Assembly (NCBI GenBank): GCA_937915485.1
Contig: CALGII010000070.1
Location: 1 to 13,507 of the forward strand
Direction: 5' to 3'
Length of the DNA stretch: 13,507 nucleotides
Source of the DNA: an uncultured Ignavibacteriota bacterium
GTDB taxonomy: Bacteria; Bacteroidota; Ignavibacteria; Tepidaquicellales; Tepidaquicellaceae
The notes beneath the pieces were generated by a model. That model was not told the DNA's origin. It saw nothing but the letters and a program-made list of their open reading frames with translations, and made no database searches. This document shows, one piece after another, positions 1 through 6,066 of the stretch (positions within the stretch are counted from its first letter, which is position 1; the number at the start of each line of letters is the position of its first letter). Both the position numbers and the translations under genes were made by a program.

Positions 1-1413
1 ATCAGGCTTAAATCCCGCGTCCGAAGGCGGTTTCAGGGCTTCGTGCGTTGACACGGTCAGCAGCACAGAAAGAAACGGTTTGCCCGATGATGCAAGCGTA
101 TTCATTTTTTTTAGTCCGTAATCGAACAGCACGCGGTCGCTCACGCCCCATTCAGTCGTTTCACCCTTTACGGGATAGTCCTCGAAACCCACGACTTCAT
201 CGAAATCGTTGTTCAGGAAAAAGCCGTTCATGTTGTCGAACTTCCTGTCGCCCGTGCAGAAAAAAACGCAGTTGTATCCGTTTTCGTGAAGCACGTTCGA
301 TACGCCCGAGTGCTTCTGCCCCGCCGTTAACGGCGACGTCATCGCCTTGTTCTTTAGCACCGACGGCATTCCGTACAGACTCGAATAAAGTCCGTTATGT
401 GTGTGCATCCCGTCCGTATAAACGTTGTCGAAAACCGCCGATACCTTCATCAGGCTGTCGAGAAACGGCATTAGATTGTGCTCGTAACCGTAACGCTTCA
501 ATTTAAAAGCGCTCAGGCTTTCGACAAGAAATATAACCACGTTCGGCTTTGACCCGGGATTATCGAACACGACGTCTCTCGCTATTGGCGATTCATATTT
601 TGGATTTATATTCAGAGAATTCTGCGCGTTCTTTATCGCGTCTTCGTCGTTCAGATACGCGAGTTTCTTATCCTTGTAACTCGCGAAAAAACTGTAAACC
701 GGATTCAGACCCAGTTGATTCGAAAAAGAAAAATTCGAAAAGAATGAATTCGCTACACCCAAAGGCATAAGTTTTTCCCTTATCTCACCCCTCGCTCCCA
801 GAAAGAGCAGGAATCCCGCAACAAGTGTGAAAATCATCCTCGTATAGGCCGGTTCCCTCTTCGGAGTCTTCTTGAAAATCGTTCTGTTGGCGATTTTCTT
901 CTGAAGAAAAACATAAAGAAATGCCGCCGCTAAAAATAATCCGATGAACGGGTAATACGTCGGCGTCGAGAATCTCGTTTTTATCATCAGCACGATGTCC
1001 TCCGACCAACTTAGTATCCCGTTCGTCAATCTCGAATTGAAGTAATCGAAATACGGAATGTCGGCGGCGTGAATCGCTATCGCGAAAACGTAGAACGCCG
1101 ACGCGATTATAAATGCCGTCCAATAAAAAAACTTTCTTGCCGGCGTTATGAAACTGCCCAGCGTAAAGAATAAAAACGGTACCGACAGCATGTATGAATT
1201 CACAGCCGAATCAAAAAGACATCCGCGGTTGAAAAGCGCGTAAAGCATTACTGACACGTCAATGCCCTCCGTCTGGCTCTTGTTTATCCATAGCAGTAAA
1301 AGACGGAAGAGCGTGAACAATACCATCCCCGACAAAAAAGCAAGAAACAGAAATTTTATGTGTGCGGGAATAAACGCGCTTTTGAGATTTGTATTGTCCT
1401 TTTTTTCTTTCAA
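1..1413 (-). CDS. LTA synthase family protein (membrane sulfatase-fold phosphotransferase), 3' end missing
   Basis: This encodes the first 471 residues of an LtaS-like enzyme; the frame stays open through the left edge. Five hydrophobic segments (about 19-42, 73-90, 95-117, 153-171 and 192-208) precede a periplasmic alkaline-phosphatase-fold domain, the usual layout of the family. Visible catalytic landmarks are Glu298 in FLVESLSAF (metal ligand), Thr338 in MHTHNGLYSSL (nucleophile position), GDRKFDNMNGFF at 388-399 and His457 in STHEAL. LtaS enzymes transfer glycerol phosphate from phosphatidylglycerol; relatives in diderm bacteria decorate glycans or lipids with phosphoglycerol or phosphoethanolamine, so the substrate here is unknown. 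The start is TTG at 1413: an in-frame TAG lies five codons upstream, the next ATG is codon 30 inside the first membrane segment, and AGGA sits 7 bases before the TTG. It is divergent from tspO. Confidence 0.88.
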   Translation of the reverse strand, partial: MKEKKDNTNLKSAFIPAHIKFLFLAFLSGMVLFTLFRLLLLWINKSQTEGIDVSVMLYALFNRGCLFDSAVNSYMLSVPFLFFTLGSFITPARKFFYWTAFIIASAFYVFAIAIHAADIPYFDYFNSRLTNGILSWSEDIVLMIKTRFSTPTYYPFIGLFLAAAFLYVFLQKKIANRTIFKKTPKREPAYTRMIFTLVAGFLLFLGARGEIREKLMPLGVANSFFSNFSFSNQLGLNPVYSFFASYKDKKLAYLNDEDAIKNAQNSLNINPKYESPIARDVVFDNPGSKPNVVIFLVESLSAFKLKRYGYEHNLMPFLDSLMKVSAVFDNVYTDGMHTHNGLYSSLYGMPSVLKNKAMTSPLTAGQKHSGVSNVLHENGYNCVFFCTGDRKFDNMNGFFLNNDFDEVVGFEDYPVKGETTEWGVSDRVLFDYGLKKMNTLASSGKPFLSVLLTVSTHEALKPPSDAGFKPD

Positions 1414-1436
1414 TATGTAATCCTACGAATAATTTA

Positions 1437-1444
1437 CAAAAATA
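1437..1444 (-). promoter_or_regulatory. Possible Bacteroidota-type -7 element for the LTA-synthase-like gene
   Basis: The minus strand reads TATTTTTG here, matching the Bacteroidota -7 consensus TAnnTTTG, 23 bases before the TTG start. The nearest upstream TTTG is 24 bases away, wider than the usual 19-21, and the region is very AT-rich, so a chance match is possible. Confidence 0.25.
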
Positions 1445-1528
1445 TAATTTATATTTTAAATTATAAGTCAAATAATGCTGGGAAAATCAAAACCTTTAAA
1501 ATGCGGATTCGCATTACCCGATTTTGAC

Positions 1529-1561
1529 TTTGAATTCAACGGGAATTTATTGCTAACTTTG
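1529..1561 (+). promoter_or_regulatory. Candidate promoter of tspO (TTTG-N21-TAACTTTG)
   Basis: TAACTTTG at 1554-1561 fits the Bacteroidota -7 consensus TAnnTTTG. TTTG at 1529-1532 lies 21 bases upstream, close to the accepted -33 spacing. The -7 box ends only 12 bases before the ATG, so the transcript would have a very short leader and no clear Shine-Dalgarno sequence. The layout resembles the region upstream of ada. Confidence 0.45.
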
Positions 1562-1573
1562 TAAAAAAGAATT

Positions 1574-2032
1574 ATGAAGTTTCTTAGATTAGTCGCCGCT
1601 GTTATTATTTGCGAACTCGCAGGCATTATAGGCTCGGTCTTTACAATTCAAAACATACCCGGCTGGTACGCGTATCTCAATAAGCCGTCTTTCAATCCCC
1701 CGAATTATCTTTTCGGACCCGTGTGGACGACGCTGTATCTGCTTATGGGAATTGCGGTCTTTCTCGTCTGGGAAAACAAGAACAGGACAGGCAAGGCTCT
1801 CATAGTGTTCTTTGTTCAACTTGCCTTGAACGCTTGCTGGACATTAATCTTCTTTGGATTGAAATCCCCGGGCTGGGCTTTTGTTGAAATTGTCGCGCTC
1901 TGGATTATGATTGTCTGGTGCATCATTGAGTTCAAAGGCATCTCGAAAACCGCCGCGTACCTGCTTATACCTTACCTGCTCTGGGTTAGTTACGCGTCCG
2001 TGCTGACGTTCTCAATATGGAAACTGAATTGA
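1574..2032 (+). CDS. tspO: TspO/MBR family membrane protein
   Basis: This is a full-length 152-residue homologue of the tryptophan-rich sensory protein/translocator family, which binds porphyrins and similar ligands and is linked to stress and tetrapyrrole handling. Five membrane segments can be traced. The family signature is clear: KPSFNPPNYLFGPVWTTLY (residues about 37-55) with the run on into LLMGIAVFLVW, then LALNACWTLIFFGL and the C-terminal LLWVSYASVLTFSIWKLN. In that last motif the Asn usual before the final helix turn is Thr (VLT instead of the common xLN). ATG 1574 is the natural start because the first helix begins directly after it. The gene stands alone, divergent from the LTA-synthase-like gene and convergent with the next one. 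No ligand or partner can be inferred from the context. Confidence 0.93.
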   Translation: MKFLRLVAAVIICELAGIIGSVFTIQNIPGWYAYLNKPSFNPPNYLFGPVWTTLYLLMGIAVFLVWENKNRTGKALIVFFVQLALNACWTLIFFGLKSPGWAFVEIVALWIMIVWCIIEFKGISKTAAYLLIPYLLWVSYASVLTFSIWKLN

Positions 2033-2040
2033 ATATAAAA

Positions 2041-2065
2041 AAACCGGATTTGAAAAATCCGGTTT
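2041..2065. terminator. Bidirectional terminator hairpin between convergent genes
   Basis: AAACCGGATTT (2041-2051) and AAATCCGGTTT (2055-2065) form a perfect 11-bp stem with a 3-base loop. On the minus strand it is followed by a T run, and on the plus strand by TTTATATAAT. It lies 8 bases after the tspO stop and 18 bases beyond the stop of the convergent gene, so it can serve both. Confidence 0.8.
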
Positions 2066-2083
2066 ATATAATCTAATATCCGC

Positions 2084-3139
2084 TTACCGCACGAGCAATA
2101 ACTTCCTGGTTTCATTGTAATCACCCGCGCGAAGTGTGTAAAAATACGTTCCCGATGATAATCCGGAAGCGTCGAACGAAACGGAATAGGTTCCGGCGTT
2201 CAGGAATTCGTTCACGGGAGTTCTAACTTCCCTGCCGTTTATGTCATACACCGTAAGTGAAACGTTATCGGCTTTCGCAACGTCAAATTTTACCGTCGTC
2301 GAGGGATTGAACGGATTCGGATAGTTCTGATAAAGCCTGAAACCCGACGGGATTTTGCCCGAAATGTTTTTCACTCCTATATTCGGATTCGTTAGTTCGT
2401 ACATTTTTCCCGGAATGCTGAAGGATAACGGTATGCCGATGGTCGAAAGATTCACGTTCGCGGATGAAATTACTTCTTTAACCATCCATACATTCGAAGC
2501 AATCCAGGTGGTATCGGGAATCTCGACTATCGGATATTCGAAAACGAGTATCCGGAAATAAAGCCCGAACGTAACTACAAATTTCTTTGAAAGAAAAGTG
2601 CCGTTAACAGTCGAAACGTTTTCGTCGTTAAGCCTCTTTGCCTTGACCTTCGCTCTTAAAGGAATTGACAGCGTGTCGAATGTGATTGTCGTGTCCTTGG
2701 TTACAAGCGTGTATTCGGAATTCACCGCCTGAGCGAAACGGAATACGCTGTACCAGTTCTCGAGCGAACGGAAAAAATTCATCACGCCGGGAAGAGGCAC
2801 AGTGTCAGGAAGCATCGATACCGAAAGAAATTTCCATCCGTTCGTCGTCTGGAAATTGTAATAGTTCGTATCGTTGTAAGGCGTGTTCTGATTTATTGAC
2901 AGCAGATTGTCCTTTATTCTGACGATGCTCGCGAGCAGACCTTTGTAATTTGCTACAACCGCGAATGAGTCAACCCTGTACCTCGAGAGAGACGGCTGCG
3001 GATTATTGTTCGAATCGAGCGGTGTGTTCTTGTAATACCATTTATAACCCGTCGATGCGGGAAAATATGTCGACGCGTTCTGCGCGTATGATGATGCCGC
3101 GACGAAAATAACCAGAAGTATTCTTAGAAAGAGTTTCAT
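2084..3139 (-). CDS. Secreted protein with type IX secretion sorting domain, function unknown
   Basis: The 351-residue product has an N-terminal signal peptide (about residues 1-19, ending near SSYAQ) for Sec export. From about residue 268 it carries a type A type IX secretion C-terminal domain: LYQNYPNPFNPSTTVKF, then the YDINGREV and GTYFYTLRAG strands and a basic KLLLVR end. This tail normally directs a protein across the outer membrane and is removed on attachment or release. The central part (about 20-260) begins with YFPASTGYKWYY and later has DTTWIASNVWMVKE. That pattern recalls secreted proteins common in Ignavibacteria that have no known activity, and I can identify no catalytic motif. 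ATG 3139 sits just before the signal peptide; AAGGG directly upstream is close to the start for a Shine-Dalgarno site. The gene is monocistronic and shares a terminator with tspO. Confidence 0.85.
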   Translation of the reverse strand: MKLFLRILLVIFVAASSYAQNASTYFPASTGYKWYYKNTPLDSNNNPQPSLSRYRVDSFAVVANYKGLLASIVRIKDNLLSINQNTPYNDTNYYNFQTTNGWKFLSVSMLPDTVPLPGVMNFFRSLENWYSVFRFAQAVNSEYTLVTKDTTITFDTLSIPLRAKVKAKRLNDENVSTVNGTFLSKKFVVTFGLYFRILVFEYPIVEIPDTTWIASNVWMVKEVISSANVNLSTIGIPLSFSIPGKMYELTNPNIGVKNISGKIPSGFRLYQNYPNPFNPSTTVKFDVAKADNVSLTVYDINGREVRTPVNEFLNAGTYSVSFDASGLSSGTYFYTLRAGDYNETRKLLLVR

Positions 3140-3250
3140 GTCCCTTGATTTTTATGCATCAATATCATTCATTCAATCCTATAAAACAATACACTTTTCA
3201 ATTGGTAATTTGACTTCTGAAAAATAATGTTTCTGCTATCAATTTAATAT

Positions 3251-3288
3251 TTTGTAATTGCATAAGTGGTGATTTGTAATTGTATAAG
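3251..3288 (+). repeat. Direct repeat pair, 16 bases, spacing 22
   Basis: TTTGTAATTGCATAAG (3251-3266) and TTTGTAATTGTATAAG (3273-3288) differ at one base. They start 22 bases apart, about two helical turns, and abut the palindrome at 3288. They could be paired binding sites or part of a larger repeat. Confidence 0.6.
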
Positions 3289-3302
3289 CCCGCATAGCGG
3301 GC
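3288..3302. repeat. 15-base palindrome GCCCGC-ATA-GCGGGC, copy 1
   Basis: A perfect 6-bp GC stem with an ATA loop in otherwise AT-rich DNA. An identical 15-mer occurs at 11621-11635, also intergenic and also preceded by AA and followed by G. There is no T run after it, so it is not a typical terminator. Confidence 0.75.
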
Positions 3303-3339
3303 GAAATTTTGGTAGTCATATCGAGATACGAAATAATTA

Positions 3340-3366
3340 CCCCTTAACGGCAAAGCCGTTAAGGGG
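3340..3366 (+). repeat. Perfect 12-bp hairpin with AAA loop
   Basis: CCCCTTAACGGC (3340-3351) and GCCGTTAAGGGG (3355-3366) are exact reverse complements around AAA, followed by CTTTTC. It could end a transcript on the plus strand, but no gene lies upstream in that direction. With the palindrome 37 bases before it, it is more likely a dispersed intergenic element. Confidence 0.7.
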
Positions 3367-3427
3367 CTTTTCAAGTACAAATCAGTTTACTGAAATGCTC
3401 AATTTGAAAGACCACAAATAAATTATC

Positions 3428-3449
3428 ACCCCGCCTTAAAAGGTGGGGT
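3428..3449. repeat. Short GC-rich hairpin
   Basis: ACCCCGCCT pairs with AGGTGGGGT through 9 bp, one of them G-T, around a TAAA loop. It is the third stem-loop within 170 bases. Confidence 0.5.
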
Positions 3450-3486
3450 TACAAAAAGAGATTACTGAAATCGTTTTCATATGTTT

Positions 3487-3521
3487 CTAATTACTAATTA
3501 CTAATTATTATTTGCTAATTG
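3487..3521 (+). repeat. Heptamer tandem repeat CTAATTA
   Basis: Three exact CTAATTA units (3487-3507) are followed by one diverged unit (TTATTTG) and then CTAATTG (3515-3521), all in the same 7-base phase. It ends 36 bases before the preferred start of the downstream lipoprotein gene, inside its likely promoter or leader. Confidence 0.65.
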
Positions 3522-3557
3522 AAATAGTTATCTTTTATGATAAAATATCCGAATATT

Positions 3558-4586
3558 ATGAAAATACTGCATTTGTCATCAGTAATTTTTTTAATCACAC
3601 TTTCTCTTTTCCTTACGGGATGCGAGGAAATAGTAAAAGAAAAGGAAGAGGAAGATCCCGGAAACACCGACACACTTAAAAGTTCGACCTGGATGTTTTC
3701 CGATAACTCGGGAGATTCCTGGTACGTTTACTCTCTCGAATATATGGATTTCATAAAAGCGATTACTTCGTTCAATCCCGATCCTTATTCTTCAATAATC
3801 GCGGCTGGCGAAAACGGTATCATAATTAAATCGGAAGACGGCGGCGGAACCTGGACAGTGGATTCGACAACTGCGGGCAGGGAAACCATTAACTCAATGA
3901 GCAGCGCCGGCGTTGATTTGAACGGCGTCGCCGTTGGAAACAAAGGTACGATTCTCAGAACGCAGGATGACGGGAGTACCTGGACGGTGATAACCCCGCC
4001 CGCCTCGGAAGATTTCCTGTCAGTTACGTTCGACGCTTTTTCCGGAATAGGATTCGCGACGGGCGGCAACGGAACCCTTATTAGCAGTCCCGACAGAGGC
4101 TACTCCTGGAATCTGATTTTCTCGAACCCCGGCAGCGGCATCGTTTACAGGAACATCGCTTTTGCTACTTCCCTTTATGCTTCGATAATCGGCGACTCGG
4201 GAACCGTTAACAGGGCTTTCGTGCTTCTTACGGTTGACGGCGGTCAGACCTGGGGTCCCGCATTCGTTCCCCCGCTTGATAACGTCAAACTGTACGGAAT
4301 AAGTTTTCTCGATTCACTTAACGGTATGGCTGTAGGCACGGGCGGAACAATTTTAAAAACCACCGACGGAGGCTGGACCTGGTCGCAAAGATATGCCTTC
4401 GTGACGGATAACCTTTTTACGGTAGTCTACAACAGCGAAGTATGCATGGCTGCGGGAAATAAAACCGTTATCCGCTCTTTCGACCTCGGCGAAACCTGGA
4501 ATACAAGCAGGATAGACAGCGCGAACGCGAATCTGTATTCGATTTTCAGACTCGATGCCGGAAATTATTTCATAGGCGGCGATTGA
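3558..4586 (+). CDS. Lipoprotein with seven-bladed Ycf48-like beta-propeller
   Basis: The 342-residue product has a lipoprotein signal peptide with lipobox LFLTGC, placing the lipidated Cys at residue 22, followed by an acidic linker (KEKEEEDPGN). The mature part carries seven [ST/x]xDxGxxW motifs in order: DNSGDSW, EDGGGTW, QDDGSTW, PDRGYSW, VDGGQTW, TDGGWTW and FDLGETW. These are typical of BNR/Ycf48-type blades. The chain stops at NYFIGGD, where another blade would continue into its outer strand, while the first motif near the N-terminus lacks the inner strands. The two ends therefore probably complete one blade and close the ring. Ycf48 is a photosystem assembly factor in phototrophs; in this group such proteins are envelope proteins of unknown role. 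ATG 3558 is preferred over ATG 3537 because the signal peptide begins there; neither has a clear ribosome binding site. Confidence 0.85.
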   Translation: MKILHLSSVIFLITLSLFLTGCEEIVKEKEEEDPGNTDTLKSSTWMFSDNSGDSWYVYSLEYMDFIKAITSFNPDPYSSIIAAGENGIIIKSEDGGGTWTVDSTTAGRETINSMSSAGVDLNGVAVGNKGTILRTQDDGSTWTVITPPASEDFLSVTFDAFSGIGFATGGNGTLISSPDRGYSWNLIFSNPGSGIVYRNIAFATSLYASIIGDSGTVNRAFVLLTVDGGQTWGPAFVPPLDNVKLYGISFLDSLNGMAVGTGGTILKTTDGGWTWSQRYAFVTDNLFTVVYNSEVCMAAGNKTVIRSFDLGETWNTSRIDSANANLYSIFRLDAGNYFIGGD

Positions 4587-4654
4587 TTCTGCAGGACAAA
4601 TTACATAGTCTTGTTGATTTATTATTAGTAAATTTATTTCAAAACAATTGCTGA

Positions 4655-5797
4655 TTGAATCCGACAAGAGCAGAAATAGATTTAAAGAAACTCGAACATA
4701 ATTATAATTCTATAAAGGAATTCATACGCGGCAGGAACGGACACGGAAAAATAAAAATCTGCGGCGTGGTTAAGGCGAACGCGTATGGACACGGAATACA
4801 GGAAATAAGCAGAAAACTCATATCTCTCGGCGCGGATTACCTCGGAGTTGCAAACTATGACGAGGCCATAAAATTAAGAAGCGTCATTCCCGACGCGAAT
4901 ATTTTGGTGTTCGGAACTCTGATACACTCAAAACTAAAACCTTCCGCTTACGTCGGCAAACTCCTAAAGTATAACCTTATCGCTACCGTCGCTTCTCTCG
5001 ATACCGCTAAATTTCTCGACTATTACAGCGGCAGACTCGGCAGAAAATTTAAGGTGCATATAAAAATCGATACCGGACTGAAAAGAATCGGCTTCGACGT
5101 GAAGAGGGCTTTCAAGAACATCGAGCATATTTTCGGATACAAAAATCTTGATATCGAAGGTATCTATACGCACTTCGCTACGTCAGAAAGCGGCGATAAG
5201 TCTTTCGCTAAACACCAGTTGAACAGGTTTTATGACCTGCTCGAAATGCTCAGAAAAGCGGGAATGAGAATACCGATTGTTCACAGCGCGAACAGCGGGG
5301 CGATTCTCAATATTAAAGACTCTTTCTTCGATATGGTCAGACCGGGGCTTCTGCTTTACGGTTATTACCCCTCGGACGATTTAAGAAATAAAATCGACCT
5401 GAAACCGGTAATGAACTTGAAGTCGAAAGTAACCTACATTAAACGCGTTGACGCGAACACGAGTATTTCTTACGGCAGAAAATTTTTCACCGATAAACGA
5501 AGTTTCATCGGCTCAGTGCCAATCGGATACGGCGACGGATACTGGCGGGCTTTTTCGAATATAGGAAGAGCGGGAATCGGCGGCAGACTCTATCCAATAG
5601 CGGGTAACATAACAATGGACTGGCTTATGCTTTATCTCGGAGTCAAGAGCCCGGTTAGAATCGGCGATGACGTGCTGCTGATGGGGTGCGATGACGAAAG
5701 TTATCTCGGAGCCGACAAACTCGCTAAAATAGCCAAAACCATTCCTTATGAAATTCTTTGCGCCGTTGCGGACAGAGTGCAGCGCGTGTATATCTGA
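4655..5797 (+). CDS. alr: Alanine racemase
   Basis: This PLP-dependent enzyme interconverts L- and D-alanine and supplies D-alanine for peptidoglycan. The 380-residue length is normal. The N-terminus TRAEIDLKKLEHN matches the start of the TIM-barrel domain. Lys40 in VVKANAYGHG is the PLP Schiff-base lysine, and Tyr273 in SISYGRKF is the second catalytic base at the start of the C-terminal beta domain. IDTGLKRIGF, HSANSGAIL, MVRPGLLLYG, GYGDGYWRA and ITMD are further family blocks. The start is TTG at 4655: a TGA lies directly before it in frame, there is no earlier start, and the conserved N-terminus follows at once. No Shine-Dalgarno is visible. It lies 68 bases behind the propeller lipoprotein in the same direction with no terminator between, so read-through is possible, but the two functions are unrelated. 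Confidence 0.96.
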   Translation: MNPTRAEIDLKKLEHNYNSIKEFIRGRNGHGKIKICGVVKANAYGHGIQEISRKLISLGADYLGVANYDEAIKLRSVIPDANILVFGTLIHSKLKPSAYVGKLLKYNLIATVASLDTAKFLDYYSGRLGRKFKVHIKIDTGLKRIGFDVKRAFKNIEHIFGYKNLDIEGIYTHFATSESGDKSFAKHQLNRFYDLLEMLRKAGMRIPIVHSANSGAILNIKDSFFDMVRPGLLLYGYYPSDDLRNKIDLKPVMNLKSKVTYIKRVDANTSISYGRKFFTDKRSFIGSVPIGYGDGYWRAFSNIGRAGIGGRLYPIAGNITMDWLMLYLGVKSPVRIGDDVLLMGCDDESYLGADKLAKIAKTIPYEILCAVADRVQRVYI

Positions 5798-5994
5798 TGA
5801 GTTGCTGCCCGGTAGTCTTGTAGGCGCGCCCCAAATTAAACCAAATCGCGGAATCTCAATCCGGGAAATGATTATGACTGATTTATTAGCACGATTATAA
5901 GTAAATTATGGTTGTACAGTATATTAACAGCGCCTCAAAATACATTATTTACTGCATCAGCGATAATTTTAAGAAATACTTTTTGCAACTATAA

Positions 5995-6007
5995 CCGCTT
6001 TCAGCGG
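5995..6007. repeat. Triloop palindrome CCGCT-TTC-AGCGG
   Basis: A 5-bp perfect stem with a 3-base loop in AT-rich surroundings, of the same layout as the elements at 3288, 6039, 11621 and 11671. Confidence 0.5.
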
Positions 6008-6038
6008 AAAAATAACATCTGCCGTGGAAATATCTTTA

Positions 6039-6053
6039 TTCCGCAGTGCGGAA
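6039..6053. repeat. Triloop palindrome TTCCGC-AGT-GCGGAA
   Basis: A 6-bp perfect stem with a 3-base loop, 14 bases before the helicase ATG. If transcribed it would lie directly upstream of the purine-rich GAAAGAAAAATAA stretch that precedes the start and could affect ribosome access. Confidence 0.5.
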
Positions 6054-6066
6054 GAAAGAAAAATAA

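Larger units (their letters stand above)
3140..3557. other. Repeat-rich intergenic region without a convincing gene
   Basis: This gap lies between two divergent secreted-protein genes and should hold both promoters. I find no clear -7/-33 pair for either. It contains a pair of 16-base direct repeats, a 15-base palindrome found again at 11621, a 12-bp perfect hairpin, a GC-rich 9-bp hairpin and a heptamer ladder, each listed separately. A 60-codon minus-strand frame across 3198-3380 is built largely from these palindromes and looks spurious. Confidence 0.6.
5798..6066 (+). other. Leader/intergenic region upstream of the DEAD-box helicase gene
   Basis: No gene is supported here. A 28-codon ATG frame at 5908-5994 lacks a ribosome binding site and runs into a palindrome. 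Two small triloop palindromes (5995-6007 and 6039-6053) sit just before the helicase start and would fall in its 5' leader. TACTTTTTG near 5978 resembles the TAnnTTTG box but has one extra base. A long structured leader would suit a cold- or stress-controlled helicase, but that is inference. Confidence 0.4.

Noticed and set aside
48..1123. Several open frames on both strands over the left end
   Set aside because: They overlap the LTA-synthase-like gene in other frames; only the minus-strand frame from 1413 gives a continuous recognisable protein.
3198..3380. 60-codon minus-strand open frame
   Set aside because: It is made mostly of the palindromes and direct repeats in the gap, has no ribosome binding site and no protein-like pattern.
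3487..3521. Heptamer ladder considered as a CRISPR-like or iteron array
   Set aside because: Units are 7 bases, contiguous and without spacers; no replication or Cas gene is nearby.
4560..4586. Propeller lipoprotein suspected of being truncated by a frameshift at its end
   Set aside because: The stop after IGGD falls where the N-terminal strand would close the last blade, and seven blade motifs are present, so the protein appears complete.
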